Positions 1 through 9,441 of a stretch of 64,000 nt of DNA are shown piece after piece (position 1 is the stretch's first letter; each line of letters begins with the position of its first letter). The position numbers and the translations under genes were made by a program. Origin of the DNA: Clostridiales bacterium (GTDB lineage: Bacteria; Bacillota; Clostridia; Peptostreptococcales; Anaerovoracaceae); assembly GCA_015243575.1 (NCBI GenBank), contig CP042469.1:3252929-3316928 (forward strand), in the 5' to 3' direction. The notes below the pieces were generated by a model, which saw only the letters and a list, made by a program, of their open reading frames with translations, did no database searches and was not told where the DNA came from.

Positions 1-942
1 GCGAAAAATGAAACTTACTGGGGCGGTGAAGTCGGTCTTGATACCGTCTCGATCACCTATATTTCTGATGCAGAAGCTCGTAAGATGGCGCTTCAGTCCG
101 GGGAACTTGATATTGCGACAAACATTGATATGGCCAGTGCGACACTGTTCTCAGACGCAAGTCAGTATAACATCTCAACGTCAGACAGCCTCCGTGTATA
201 CAACGCGCGGATCAACACCAAAGAGGTTAGCCCGCTGAAAGATGATAAACTGAGAGAGGCTCTTTCTTATGCGGTTGACAGGGAAGCCTACGCTGAGCTG
301 ATTGGCGGAAGTGCTGCTCACGGCGTGTTCGCTGACGCTACGCCATTCGGCAACAAGACGGTAACAGCTGTTCTAACTTATGACAAAGAGAAAGCAATGA
401 AGCTCCTTGATGATGCCGGTTATATAGATGTAAACGGTGACGGTATCCGTGAAAAGAAAGACGGCTCTGAACTGACATTGATTTTCATGGTTAAGGGTTC
501 TTTCGGTTCCAGCGATGCCGGCGTCCTTGCAACAGCAATACAGTCTGACTTTAAGGCAGTAGGTATTAACATGGAGCTCCGGTCAATGGAAAGTTCAGGG
601 CATTCCGAGCCAGATACCTACTGGGATTTCTATACCATTCAGAACAACACAGCTACAACCGGAGATCCGCAGTCTTTCCTGGAAGCTCTGTATGCAAGCG
701 ATTCGGCAATCGGCTATCACAGTGACAAGATTGACGAAATCCTTGAAAAGCTAAATTCTACCTTCGACATACAGGCGCGTTACAAGCTGGCCGCAGAGGC
801 AACGCAGCATCTTAATGAGAATACAGCAGATCTGTACTTGACAAACGGTTATTTGATTACGATCTCTAATGCAAAGGTACAAAATGCCAATCAGCCTGTA
901 TGCGACTACTATTTCCTGACAAAGGATATCACAGTAAAATAA
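1..942 (+). CDS. ABC transporter substrate-binding protein, family 5 (5' end outside window)
   Basis: C-terminal 313 residues of an extracytoplasmic solute-binding protein of the peptide/nickel family (DppA/OppA/NikA type). The open frame runs in from base 1, so the signal peptide and N-lobe lie upstream. The stretch KDDKLREALSYAVDREAY, just after an Asn-rich turn, is the typical segment of this family where the ligand cleft closes, followed by an Ala/Gly-rich region with DAGYIDVNGDGI. Two ATPase genes follow directly (21 bp gap), so it supplies ligand to that importer; the permease genes are presumably upstream. Substrate (oligopeptide, dipeptide, nickel chelate) cannot be told from what is visible. 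Confidence 0.9.
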   Translation, partial: AKNETYWGGEVGLDTVSITYISDAEARKMALQSGELDIATNIDMASATLFSDASQYNISTSDSLRVYNARINTKEVSPLKDDKLREALSYAVDREAYAELIGGSAAHGVFADATPFGNKTVTAVLTYDKEKAMKLLDDAGYIDVNGDGIREKKDGSELTLIFMVKGSFGSSDAGVLATAIQSDFKAVGINMELRSMESSGHSEPDTYWDFYTIQNNTATTGDPQSFLEALYASDSAIGYHSDKIDEILEKLNSTFDIQARYKLAAEATQHLNENTADLYLTNGYLITISNAKVQNANQPVCDYYFLTKDITVK

Positions 943-962
943 TAACGGACAAGGTGAACCTC

Positions 963-1751
963 ATGAATGTATTGGAAGTAAAGGATTTATGCGTTTCTTA
1001 CTATGAGAAAAATGCAGTAAATAATGTGAGTTTTACGGTGCCTGAAAACAAGATTGTCGCCATTGTAGGTGAATCTGGCAGCGGAAAAAGTACCATCATA
1101 AAAGCGGTTATAAAGCTGCTGTCATCAGGTGGTGAAATTACCGGCGGTGATATACTGTTTAACGGTAAGGACATAACAAAGCTGACAGGCGAACAGATGC
1201 GCAAGCTCCGAGGAAAAGAAATTGCAATGATATTTCAGGATGCGGGCGCTTATTTAAACCCACGGTTAAAAATAGGCAGTCAGTATCTGGAAACGATTCT
1301 TGTGCATCAGCCTATCAGTAAGGCGGAAGCGAAAGAACTTGCGGAGAAAATGCTGTTAAAGCTAAAACTAGCTGATCCTGAAAGAATCATGAAATCCTAT
1401 CCCTTCCAGTTATCCGGAGGAATGAAACAACGAGTAGCGATTGCTATGGCAATGAGTATGGAGCCAAAACTCCTGCTTGCAGACGAACCTACCAGTGCCT
1501 TGGACGTTACCGTCCAGGCACAGGTGGTTCATGAAATGATGACTCTTCGAGATGAGCTCGGAACTTCCATTATAATCGTGACCCATAATATGGGTGTTGC
1601 TTCCCGAATGGCGGATTACATTGCCGTCATGTGCGAAGGTGAGCTGATGGAGTTTGGTACAAGAGACCAGGTTATCGAAACCCCAAAGAGCGATTATACA
1701 AAGACTCTGTTGTCTGTTGTTCCTGAGCTAAAGGAGGTAAGCCTTGAGTAA
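963..1751 (+). CDS. Peptide/nickel ABC transporter ATPase (DppD/OppD type)
   Basis: Cytoplasmic ATPase of 262 residues that powers the importer served by the preceding binding protein. Walker A GESGSGKST (residues 36-44), signature LSGGMKQR and Walker B LLLADEPT are intact. It is shorter than classical DppD/OppD (about 330 residues) and lacks the C-terminal oligopeptide-binding extension with its cysteines, as in compact NikD-like subunits. The start chosen is the ATG at 963, where the conserved MNVLEVKDL begins; an upstream in-frame ATG at 900 would overlap the binding-protein gene. The end overlaps the next gene by 8 bp, indicating translational coupling. Confidence 0.93.
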   Translation: MNVLEVKDLCVSYYEKNAVNNVSFTVPENKIVAIVGESGSGKSTIIKAVIKLLSSGGEITGGDILFNGKDITKLTGEQMRKLRGKEIAMIFQDAGAYLNPRLKIGSQYLETILVHQPISKAEAKELAEKMLLKLKLADPERIMKSYPFQLSGGMKQRVAIAMAMSMEPKLLLADEPTSALDVTVQAQVVHEMMTLRDELGTSIIIVTHNMGVASRMADYIAVMCEGELMEFGTRDQVIETPKSDYTKTLLSVVPELKEVSLE

Positions 1752-2730
1752 CATTTTAGAGCTGATTCATGTCAAAACCGAATTTGAAGTAGACAGCGGC
1801 AAAAAGCTAAAAGCTGTGAACGATGTAAGCTTTAAAATTAAGAAGGGTGAGTGTTTTGCAGTCGTAGGTGAATCCGGATGCGGTAAAAGTACCATTGCAA
1901 AGCTTGTAACTCATATTGAAAAGGTGACAGACGGTCAGATCGTATTTGATGGCAAAGATATTACTGACATAAAAAAAGGCGAGCTAAAACGGTATCGGCG
2001 TAATGTGCAGATGATTTTTCAGCATCCCTCAGAGGTATTCAGCCCTCGTATGAAGATCGGTGCCTTCCTTATGGAGCCGTGGATTAATTTCGAAAAAAAG
2101 GCGAAGCAAGAGGCAAGAGAGGAAGCGTACCATGCGCTTGACAGGGTAAAACTTCCAAAGGAGTCTTTTAACAAGTATCCCCACGAGTTTTCCGGAGGCG
2201 AGCTGCAAAGAGTATCAATAGCCAGGGCTATTGCTCTTCATCCAAAGCTGCTTATCTGCGACGAGGCGACAAGTGCTCTGGATGTATCGATACAAAAGGA
2301 CATCATCGATTTACTCAAGCAGCAACAGACAGAATATGGATTTGCAATCCTCTTTATTTGTCATGATTTAGCGTTGGTAGAGGATTTCTGCGATACGGTT
2401 GCAGTTATGTATCTGGGCAAGATTGTGGAAGTTATGCATTCTAACTGCCTGCGTGACGCTCTGCATCCGTATTCAAAGGCGCTTTTGGCATCGGTTTTCA
2501 GTGTGCATGATTCTCGGGATAAAAAAATAAACATCTTGCATGGAGAACCACCAAGCCCTATCGATCTGCCTGAGGGCTGTAGCTTCTGCGCACGCTGTAA
2601 GTACAATATGGAACTATGCAAGACAGAGCAGCCTCTTTTACAAGAAGTGAACCCCGGGCATTATGTGGCATGTCATAGGTTACACAATCGGTACACAATC
2701 GGTTCGAGCGATAGTTCACCACTTGACTAA
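1744..2730 (+). CDS. Peptide/nickel ABC transporter ATPase (DppF/OppF type), TTG start
   Basis: Second ATPase of the heterodimeric motor, 328 residues. Walker A GESGCGKST, signature FSGGELQR and Walker B LLICDEAT are present. The C-terminus carries the oligo_HPY extension with the cysteine cluster CSFCARCKYNMELC and a later AC, which in the family forms a metal or Fe-S site near the nucleotide domain. Translation starts at TTG 1744, supported by AAGGAGGT 7 bases upstream inside the end of the previous gene. Last gene of the importer operon; a hairpin follows at 2820-2869. Confidence 0.93.
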   Translation: MSNILELIHVKTEFEVDSGKKLKAVNDVSFKIKKGECFAVVGESGCGKSTIAKLVTHIEKVTDGQIVFDGKDITDIKKGELKRYRRNVQMIFQHPSEVFSPRMKIGAFLMEPWINFEKKAKQEAREEAYHALDRVKLPKESFNKYPHEFSGGELQRVSIARAIALHPKLLICDEATSALDVSIQKDIIDLLKQQQTEYGFAILFICHDLALVEDFCDTVAVMYLGKIVEVMHSNCLRDALHPYSKALLASVFSVHDSRDKKINILHGEPPSPIDLPEGCSFCARCKYNMELCKTEQPLLQEVNPGHYVACHRLHNRYTIGSSDSSPLD

Positions 2731-2819
2731 TGTGTACGGAGGTTTTTTTATTAATATCATTTCAGTTCTTTGCGCTCTTCATTCCGATACAGTCGCATTG
2801 TCTTATGACAGAGTGCAAA

Positions 2820-2869
2820 AAAAGGAACCTGCGAAAGTGGAGTGGTGTTCCTCTCTGCAAGTTCCTTTT
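2820..2869. terminator. Hairpin between convergent importer operon and ald
   Basis: Arms AAAAGGAAC and GTTCCTTTT (9 bp) with an inner TGC/GCA pairing lie between the convergent importer operon and ald. Both flanks are A/T-rich, so it may stop transcription from both sides. Confidence 0.6.
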
Positions 2870-2929
2870 CCTCGTTTTATAGCTGCTAAACCTGGCATCG
2901 TCAATAGCCAATGCTTTCGTGGATATCTT

Positions 2930-4048
2930 TTATTTCATCAATGAATATGGGTCTACGTATTCAAGTCCCAAGCTGTCTGCTACACCCTGATAAGTCACAT
3001 GACCTTCATATACATTCAGTCCCTTCATCAAGGATTCGTTTTCCAGAACGGCTCTCTCCAGTCCCTTTTCTGCAAGCATCAGTCCATATGGGAGTGTAGC
3101 GCCTTCCAAAGCAATGGTGGAGGTTCTTGGAACTGCTCCGGGCATATTGGCTACAGAATAATGAACTACGCCATGTTTTTCATAAGAAGGATTGTCATGA
3201 GTCGTTACTCTATCAATTGTGGCAATGGAGCCGCCCTGGTCAATGGCAACATCTACAATGACGGAACCTTTTTTCATCTTCTTTACCATATCTTCGCTGA
3301 CAACCTTCGGCGCTGCCTTACCCGGGATGAGGACGCTTCCTACTAACAAATCAGCTTTTTTGATGGACTCTTCCAGGTTGTACTCATTAGAAACCAGAGT
3401 GGTAATTCTGCCGTTGAAAATATCGTCAAGATACGCAAGTCTGGCAAGGCTCATATCCAAAACAGTTACCTTTGCGCCCATTCCAACAGCCATCTTTGCT
3501 GCGTTGGTTCCTACTTTGCCGCCGCCTACGATGACAACTTCTGCTGGTGCGACACCAGGAACTCCGCCAAGGAGAACACCAAGTCCACCGTTATATTTCT
3601 GAAGCAGTGTAGCACCTACCTGAATGGACATTCTTCCTGCAACTTCGCTCATTGGAGTCAACAGAGGCAGTTCACGATTGGAAAGCTGCACGGTTTCAAA
3701 TGCAACACCCTTAACCTTTGCTTTCAGCAGGGCTTCCGTCAATTTCGGAGCAGGCGCAAGATGAAGGTAGGTATACAGAATTTGCCCTTCTTTAAAGAGT
3801 CCGTATTCCTGCTCAAGCGGTTCTTTAACCTTAACAATCATGTCCGCATCTGCAAAAAGTTTTTTCACATCAGTATAAATCTCACAGCCTGCAGCTATGT
3901 ATTCTTCATCCGTAAATCCACTGCCTTCACCCGCATGGGTTTCAATGATAACCTTATGTCCTTTGTTGACGTAAGTCTTAGCTCCTCCGGGAGTCATGCC
4001 TACTCTGTTTTCATTATTTTTAATTTCTTTTGGTACACCGATAATCAT
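2930..4048 (-). CDS. ald: Alanine dehydrogenase
   Basis: NAD-dependent L-alanine dehydrogenase, 372 residues (usual about 370), interconverting L-alanine and pyruvate plus ammonium; in amino-acid fermenters it channels alanine to pyruvate or discharges reducing equivalents. The N-terminus [10 protein letters not shown], the catalytic Lys75 in KVKEP and His96 in LYTYLH are at the family positions, and the NAD-binding loop [13 protein letters not shown] is intact. The ATG at 4048 has TAAGGAGG seven bases upstream; the 24 extra upstream codons of the open frame are not part of the conserved protein. A single-gene unit with a long AT-rich leader upstream (to 4668) that contains a terminator-like hairpin. 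Confidence 0.96.
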   Translation of the reverse strand: MIIGVPKEIKNNENRVGMTPGGAKTYVNKGHKVIIETHAGEGSGFTDEEYIAAGCEIYTDVKKLFADADMIVKVKEPLEQEYGLFKEGQILYTYLHLAPAPKLTEALLKAKVKGVAFETVQLSNRELPLLTPMSEVAGRMSIQVGATLLQKYNGGLGVLLGGVPGVAPAEVVIVGGGKVGTNAAKMAVGMGAKVTVLDMSLARLAYLDDIFNGRITTLVSNEYNLEESIKKADLLVGSVLIPGKAAPKVVSEDMVKKMKKGSVIVDVAIDQGGSIATIDRVTTHDNPSYEKHGVVHYSVANMPGAVPRTSTIALEGATLPYGLMLAEKGLERAVLENESLMKGLNVYEGHVTYQGVADSLGLEYVDPYSLMK

Positions 4049-4300
4049 TTTGAACCTCCTTATTCGTTCAATCAAGAAATGAAATGCAGTACAATCCCTG
4101 CCCGCCCTATGGAAAACCAAAATTATTTTGGTTTCTTAGTTTTAGAAAACATTCGCTCAGAAATTATTACATGCATATCGAACTTTAGTACAAAATTATT
4201 TAACATTACCCTTTAATACCCGAAACTATTACGGCAGTTTCATGTTTACAATCCATATTTTAAAATTCCATAGCGCCATTGTCAATATATTTTTTTTAAC

Positions 4301-4332
4301 GCAAAAAAAATTGCATCCACCGTGCAATTTGT
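4301..4332 (-). terminator. Intrinsic terminator or attenuator upstream of ald
   Basis: On the minus strand AAATTGCA and TGCAATTT (8-bp perfect stem, 7-base loop) are followed by a run of T. It sits about 255 bases upstream of the ald start codon and points toward it, so it ends either a separate short transcript or an ald leader. Confidence 0.6.
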
Positions 4333-4537
4333 TATTATAAATCTGAGAATTCTAACGTTTGTAGAGTCTTCAAAATGACAATTAATTAACAGTTTATCCC
4401 GCGCCGTGAAATTTAAGGTTTCGCTGTCAGCCGCCGTAATCACAGAATAATTAATAAGGATATTCATGTAATGTGCACAAACATTTACGGTTAAGCTTCC
4501 GGATGTCCTGTCAAAGACCTAAACACTATAATAAAGC

Positions 4538-4579
4538 GAGAACGGGTTCACCTGACTGCAAGTCAAGGAACCCGTTCTC
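4538..4579 (-). terminator. Terminator of decarboxylase beta-subunit gene
   Basis: Perfect 12-bp stem GAGAACGGGTTC/GAACCCGTTCTC with an 18-base loop, followed on the minus strand by GCTTTATTAT. It lies 90 bases past the stop codon of the gene at 4669-5838. Confidence 0.7.
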
Positions 4580-4668
4580 TAGAAATATAATGATTTTAGC
4601 GACGCTGCTTTTGATTGGCGCTTGTTGTGATCATCTGCAATTTCCAGTATGATCCCTCGCCATATATA

Positions 4669-5838
4669 TTAGCCAAACATAGAAAGCATTACACCGGCGG
4701 CTACAGCCGAACCGATAACACCTGCTACATTTGGCCCCATTGCATGCATCAACAGGAAATTCGTTGAATTATACTGCTGACCAACCTTTTGCGAGACTCT
4801 GGCTGCCATAGGTACGGCAGATACACCCGCAGACCCAATTAATGGGTTGATTTTTCCTCCTGTCAGAACATTCATCAACTTTGCGAGCAGTACACCTCCA
4901 GCGGTGCCCACTGCAAAAGCGAGAATCCCCAGCACGATGATCTGAATCGTGGCTGGAACAAGGAACGTTGGTCCCTGTGCAGATGCGCCTACAGAAATAC
5001 CCAATAGTATGGTAACAATATTAATTAATGCATTGGAGGCTGTATCCGATAGCCTTGCTGTAACACCGCTCTCTTTAAAAAGATTTCCCAGCATCAGCAT
5101 TCCGACCAGCGGAGCCGCAGCGGGCAGGATCAAAACAACGATGACAGTTACCATAATAGGAAACAAAATCTTCTCTCTGTGGCTAACGACTCTAAGCTGT
5201 TCCATCTTAATTACACGTTCTTTTTTTGTAGTCAGCGCCTTCATAATCGGAGGCTGGATTACAGGAACCAGCGCCATGTACGAATATGCGGCAACGGCAA
5301 TCGCACCCAATAAATGTGGCGCAAGCTTTGTTGTAATGAAGATGGCCGTAGGCCCGTCCGCTCCCCCGATAATACCGATGGAGGCCGCCTCCTGTGCAGT
5401 AAATCCGAAAAACAGTACCGCGCCCAAAAAGGTGAAGAAAATACCCAGCTGGGCGGCTGCTCCTAAAAGAAGCGACTTTGGATTAGCAATCAGCGGTGCA
5501 AAATCTGTCATAGCGCCGATGCCAAGGAAAATAAGCGGTGGGAATATGCCCAGCTTGTTGAATGAATAGAACAGATAAAATAGCCCTCCTGCCGTTTCCT
5601 GTTTGCTAGGATCCAAATATGCGTCAAACGCAGATATCGTATGATCAAAGATACCCGTCAGAGGCAGATTTGACAGCAGCATTCCAAACGCTATCGGAAC
5701 CAGCAGCAACGGTTCAAACCCTTTATTAATCGCCAGAAACAGAAATAAGAGCGCAACACCGATCATGATGGCATTTTTTAATTCCATATTCATGAAACCG
5801 GTGGTGTTGATAAATTCAGCAATCGTATTCAGCAGCAT
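4669..5838 (-). CDS. Sodium-translocating decarboxylase, beta subunit (OadB/GcdB/MmdB family)
   Basis: Polytopic membrane subunit, 389 residues, that couples decarboxylation of a carboxybiotin carrier to outward Na+ transport. Family hallmarks are present: [12 protein letters not shown] (with the Asp involved in Na+ translocation), [14 protein letters not shown] and [14 protein letters not shown]. The ATG at 5838 has AGGAG six bases upstream; the longer frame to 5889 adds a non-conserved leader. No alpha, gamma/delta or biotin-carrier subunit gene is adjacent, so partners must be elsewhere and the substrate (glutaconyl-, methylmalonyl-CoA or oxaloacetate) cannot be assigned. In an amino-acid fermenter glutaconyl-CoA decarboxylase is plausible. 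Confidence 0.92.
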   Translation of the reverse strand: MLLNTIAEFINTTGFMNMELKNAIMIGVALLFLFLAINKGFEPLLLVPIAFGMLLSNLPLTGIFDHTISAFDAYLDPSKQETAGGLFYLFYSFNKLGIFPPLIFLGIGAMTDFAPLIANPKSLLLGAAAQLGIFFTFLGAVLFFGFTAQEAASIGIIGGADGPTAIFITTKLAPHLLGAIAVAAYSYMALVPVIQPPIMKALTTKKERVIKMEQLRVVSHREKILFPIMVTVIVVLILPAAAPLVGMLMLGNLFKESGVTARLSDTASNALINIVTILLGISVGASAQGPTFLVPATIQIIVLGILAFAVGTAGGVLLAKLMNVLTGGKINPLIGSAGVSAVPMAARVSQKVGQQYNSTNFLLMHAMGPNVAGVIGSAVAAGVMLSMFG

Positions 5839-5960
5839 TAATCTTCTCCTAACCTTGTTGATTCCTTGCGGTTCGAGATACCACTCCAAATTGCACCAGA
5901 GCAGACGATCTGTTTCTCTTCCGCAGTATTATTACACATGTTCCTATATTTTATCCTAAA

Positions 5961-6003
5961 TGTTACTTTAAATCAACAACTTTATTACGGTTTTCGAGTT
6001 GTC
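5961..6003. promoter_or_regulatory. Candidate operator sharing motifs with the opuC promoter
   Basis: Contains TGTTACTTT and CAACAACTTTATT, the two words that also make up the inverted repeat in front of the osmolyte-transporter operon (9442-9479); the second word is identical over 13 bases. It lies 120-165 bases upstream of the decarboxylase beta-subunit start codon. Function is inferred from similarity only. Confidence 0.4.
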
Positions 6004-6103
6004 GGTCTCGCGTAAAATCCTTTCTTTTCTCAAATACGATTTCTTTTCTTTTCCTCATAGGAGGTCTTTCATATGTTCAATACGACTTACTCTTTTTTTT
6101 CAG

Positions 6104-6994
6104 TTAAATAAGCCCCTGCTCTGTTAAGAAGTCTCTTGCTACGACTTCTACATCTTTCCCCTCTACATCAATCAGATAATTTAATTCTGTCATTGTTGCG
6201 TCATCCAGCAGACCACTCAGTCTGTCAAAAAGTTCAGAAAGCTCTGGGTATTTTTCCAAAGTTTCATTTCGAACGATCGGTGCAGCATAGTAAGGCGGGA
6301 AAAAGCCCTTGTCATCCTCCAGTACTTTTAGGTTGTACTGCTTAATGGGACCATCTGTTGCAAATGCATCGGTTACATCCATGTCTCCATTGCCTATTGC
6401 CTGATATTTCAGTGCAGTATTCATTTTTTTGGGATCTCCCTTAAAAGTCATATCATAGAATGCAACAAGTCCGTCGTATCCATCCTGACGATCAAAAAAT
6501 TCATGTTCAGCACCGAAGACCAAGTTGTCTGAGATCTTTGCCAGGTCACTATAGGTTTCAATTCCATATTGTTCATAAACTTCGTTTGTTACTGCCAGCG
6601 TATAGGTATTATTAAAACCAAGCGGCTTTAGCCATGTGATTTCATACTGCTTGTCAAACTCCTCGGAAACAATACGGTATGCTTCATCAGGATCTCCGAC
6701 CACATCCATCTTTAGCTGCGCGGTGAGACCGGTGCCCGTATACTCTGGGTAGATATCAATGTCCCCTTTCTTAATTGCTTCGAAGCAGACGAAGGTTCCT
6801 CCCATATTTAATTTTCTCGTTACCTTTAAATCTGTGTTTTTCTCAATTAATTGTGCAAACATTTCTCCAAGAACGATATTTTCGCCAAAGTCTTTGGATC
6901 CTATAACGATCTTATCTTCTCCGCACCCCGCAAAAGATACCATTGCCAGCGCGATTGCCAGAATCGCCGCAATTGTTTTTAATCTTCTTTTCAT
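6104..6994 (-). CDS. opuCC: Glycine betaine/choline-type ABC substrate-binding lipoprotein
   Basis: Lipid-anchored binding protein of the OpuCC/ProX/OsmF family, 296 residues, which delivers quaternary-amine osmolytes to the permeases. A basic N-terminus, a hydrophobic segment and a lipobox ending in FAGC (Cys24) form a lipoprotein signal. The mature start KIVIGSKDFGENIVLGEM and PEYTGTGL are typical of this family. The ATG at 6994 is preferred over an in-frame TTG at 7000 because AGAGGAGGAA sits 8 bases before the ATG. Last gene of the ATPase-permease-permease-binding protein operon; a 54-base gap separates it from the permease. Confidence 0.93.
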   Translation of the reverse strand: MKRRLKTIAAILAIALAMVSFAGCGEDKIVIGSKDFGENIVLGEMFAQLIEKNTDLKVTRKLNMGGTFVCFEAIKKGDIDIYPEYTGTGLTAQLKMDVVGDPDEAYRIVSEEFDKQYEITWLKPLGFNNTYTLAVTNEVYEQYGIETYSDLAKISDNLVFGAEHEFFDRQDGYDGLVAFYDMTFKGDPKKMNTALKYQAIGNGDMDVTDAFATDGPIKQYNLKVLEDDKGFFPPYYAAPIVRNETLEKYPELSELFDRLSGLLDDATMTELNYLIDVEGKDVEVVARDFLTEQGLI

Positions 6995-7048
6995 TGTCAA
7001 TTCCTCCTCTTGAATAAACTTCTAAAAACAAGGACTCTGCACAAGGGA

Positions 7049-7654
7049 TCAATTCACGTTTCCCTTATGCACGAGTCTTTTTTCAACTTTTGTCATCACA
7101 TAATCCATCAGTAGTGCCATGAGCACAACAGGAATGGCCCCTGTAAGAATCCTTTCCATGCTGTTTGTCTGTATTCCTCTGTAGATCGGATACCCAAGTC
7201 CTCCAGCTCCGATCAGGACACCCATAACCGCAATGGAAAGGGAGTTGACTACCGCGATCTTAATCCCTGAAAAGATTAGGGGGAAAGACAGCGGCATTTC
7301 TACCTTCAACAAACGCTGCAGCTTGCTCATTCCCATTCCCTTTGCTGCATCTTTCAAGTAAATCGGTACCGATTTCAGTCCAATGTAAGTGTTTCGAACA
7401 ATAGGGAGCAGAGCATAAAGCACAAGAGCAGCCACTATGGTAATATTACCTAGACCAAATAAGATCATAAGCATGGCAAGCAGTGCCAGATTGGGAATGG
7501 TCTGAATAATTTCAGCCGTCCATAGGATTGCTTTATCCAAGTAACGAACCCAGTATGACAAGATCCCAAGCCCAACTCCGATTATTACGGAGATCGATGC
7601 AGCAATGAGCACAATTAGAAGATGCTCTATGATTAGCGGCATTAGGTTACTCAT
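7049..7654 (-). CDS. Glycine betaine/choline ABC permease
   Basis: Inner-membrane permease of 201 residues, BPD_transp_1 fold, with about five hydrophobic segments and the coupling-helix motif around AAKGMGMSKLQRLLKVEMPL that docks on the ATPase. Its closest functional class is OpuCB/OpuCD (also YehY/OsmY-type permeases). Start ATG 7654 overlaps the stop of the upstream permease by 4 bases (ATGA) and is preceded by AAGGGGGTGA, showing translational coupling. Forms the channel with the product of 7651-8295. Confidence 0.92.
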   Translation of the reverse strand: MSNLMPLIIEHLLIVLIAASISVIIGVGLGILSYWVRYLDKAILWTAEIIQTIPNLALLAMLMILFGLGNITIVAALVLYALLPIVRNTYIGLKSVPIYLKDAAKGMGMSKLQRLLKVEMPLSFPLIFSGIKIAVVNSLSIAVMGVLIGAGGLGYPIYRGIQTNSMERILTGAIPVVLMALLMDYVMTKVEKRLVHKGNVN

Positions 7655-8295
7655 GCGCTCACCCCCTTGAGGCCTCTCGGCGTAAGTTTTTTCTGTATCA
7701 GGTGTATCAGTCCGCTTAAAATAACCGCAACAATTGCTGAGGGAATTGCACCCGCAAGAATAAAGTTTGTATTATAGGTCGACAAACCTGTCCAAATCAG
7801 ATCACCCAGTCCTCCAGCACCGATGAGTCCTGCGAGGGTTGCCCAGCTGACAGTAAACACGGTTGAGGTCCTGATCCCTCCTACGATGGTAGATAGTGCA
7901 AGGGGCAGCTCGACTTTCAATAAAATCTGACTGTCAGTCATTCCGATGCCCCTGGCTGCCTCAATATAGCTCTTTTCAACTTCAGTGATTCCGGTATAGG
8001 TATTATGCAAAATCGGCAGGATTGCGTAGATGCTGAGGACAAGCAATGCGGGCAGCAGCCCGATTCCGAAGAGAAGCAGAGCGAACCCCAGCATGACCAG
8101 ACCGGGGATGGTTTGTATCATACCGGCAAAATTCAGTACAAGGGGCGCAATGCGCCTAACCCTGGTAAGAAAAATGCCCAGCGGAACTGCGATCAGCATC
8201 CCTGCAATGACAGATATTCCGACGAGCTGAAAATGCCTGATGAGGCATCCCAGAATATCTTTCTGATTCACGATAAAAAATTCTAGTAGCGTCAT
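7651..8295 (-). CDS. Glycine betaine/choline ABC permease
   Basis: Second permease of the osmolyte importer, 214 residues, with the coupling motif AARGIGMTDSQILLKVELPL and the conserved GLIGAGGLGDLI segment near the C-terminus. I chose ATG 8295, which overlaps the ATPase stop as ATGA and has GGGGGAG 8 bases upstream; the frame continues six codons further upstream inside the ATPase gene. Together with the neighbouring permease it makes a heterodimeric channel, as in OpuCB-OpuCD. Confidence 0.92.
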   Translation of the reverse strand: MTLLEFFIVNQKDILGCLIRHFQLVGISVIAGMLIAVPLGIFLTRVRRIAPLVLNFAGMIQTIPGLVMLGFALLLFGIGLLPALLVLSIYAILPILHNTYTGITEVEKSYIEAARGIGMTDSQILLKVELPLALSTIVGGIRTSTVFTVSWATLAGLIGAGGLGDLIWTGLSTYNTNFILAGAIPSAIVAVILSGLIHLIQKKLTPRGLKGVSA

Positions 8296-9419
8296 GATAT
8301 CATCTCCCCCCATAGCGCATCTCCCATTGCCTTTGCCATACTGGTTTTGGTTATGAGACCTGCGACCGTCATGTCATCGTTTAGAACGACCACATATCCG
8401 GCTGGAGATGTATAAAGCTTTTCAAAGGTATCTCTTGCATCATCCTTAAGATTCACAGTAGGTACTGTTATCTCCATAAATTCTCCGATGGCTCTACCTG
8501 CTTTCCCATGGGATTTTATGGTATCAAGAGAAACCGTTCCCGCATAGGTATCATCATCATTTATCACGATCATGGAGTTAACGTCCCTATTTCGCATCAA
8601 TTCAATGGACTGAAGCGTCTGCATGCTTCGAGCCGCTTTCAGAACCCTCGTCTTCATAAATTCTGCTGCCGTCATAGCTGCATTCACATTCAATGTACTT
8701 CTGTGCTTTCCCATGAATTCGGAAATCAGCGGATCAGCGGGATGTTGAAGCATTTCCTCAGGAGAAGCCATCTGCAGAATCCTTCCGTTGCTCATAAATA
8801 CGATAACATCGGCCATTTTCAGTGCTTCGTCCATATCATGGGTTACAAACACGATGGTCTTCTTAAGTTTCTTCTGGATTCTTCTGACTTCCTCCTGAAG
8901 CGATTCTCTGGTGATGGGATCCAATGCTCCAAACGGCTCATCCATCAATACGATGGGCGGAGATGCAGCCAGTGCCCTGAGGACGCCAATCCTCTGCTGC
9001 TGCCCCCCTGACAACTCGGATGGATACTTATGCGCATTTTCCTCATAGGGCATTCCTACCAGTGTCAGTAGTTCTTTCACAATGGGCTGCCATTTTTCTT
9101 TTGGGTATTTCAAAAGCTTCGGCACCACAGCAATATTTTCTTCTACCGTCATATTGGGGAAAAGTCCAATCTGCTGTATGACATAGCCGATTGACCGTCT
9201 AAGCTCAACAGGATTTAACTGAGCACTATCTTTTCCGTCAATCAATATTTTTCCGCTGTCCGGTTGAATCAGCCGGTTGATGGTTTTCAGTGTTGTGGTT
9301 TTACCACAGCCGCTGGGACCGATCAAAACAACAAAATCTCCTTGCTTAATCTGAAAGCTAAGGTCTTTAAGCACCTTACTTTCCCCATAAGATTTCGATA
9401 CATTTTCAAATTTTATCAT
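8292..9419 (-). CDS. opuCA: Glycine betaine/choline ABC ATPase with tandem CBS domains
   Basis: ATPase of the osmolyte importer, 375 residues. Residues 1-240 form the nucleotide-binding domain with Walker A GPSGCGKTT, signature LSGGQQQR and Walker B IVLMDEPF. Residues about 250-370 are two CBS repeats, ending in GYVVVLNDDMTVAGLITKTS. In OpuCA homologues the CBS module senses ionic strength or binds c-di-AMP, which inhibits uptake; here that is inferred from the family. First gene of the four-gene operon. Its promoter region carries a long inverted repeat (9442-9479), and the regulator gene lies just beyond. Confidence 0.94.
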   Translation of the reverse strand: MIKFENVSKSYGESKVLKDLSFQIKQGDFVVLIGPSGCGKTTTLKTINRLIQPDSGKILIDGKDSAQLNPVELRRSIGYVIQQIGLFPNMTVEENIAVVPKLLKYPKEKWQPIVKELLTLVGMPYEENAHKYPSELSGGQQQRIGVLRALAASPPIVLMDEPFGALDPITRESLQEEVRRIQKKLKKTIVFVTHDMDEALKMADVIVFMSNGRILQMASPEEMLQHPADPLISEFMGKHRSTLNVNAAMTAAEFMKTRVLKAARSMQTLQSIELMRNRDVNSMIVINDDDTYAGTVSLDTIKSHGKAGRAIGEFMEITVPTVNLKDDARDTFEKLYTSPAGYVVVLNDDMTVAGLITKTSMAKAMGDALWGEMIS

Positions 9420-9441
9420 AATAGATTACCCCTTTTCTAAC

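Larger units (their letters stand above)
4049..4668. other. AT-rich intergenic region with two minus-strand terminator-like hairpins
   Basis: About 620 bases without a convincing gene. It contains the ald promoter region and two hairpins (4301-4332, 4538-4579) listed separately. A 61-codon open frame on the minus strand (4467-4282) runs through the first hairpin, has no clear ribosome binding site and looks spurious. The stretch 4333-4530 between the hairpins could be a leader or small RNA but matches no riboswitch that I recognise. Confidence 0.5.

Noticed and set aside
1-2730. Importer operon lacking permeases
   Set aside because: The operon is cut by the window edge; permeases are expected upstream.
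4282-4467. 61-codon minus-strand frame
   Set aside because: No ribosome binding site, AT-rich, and it runs through a terminator-like hairpin.
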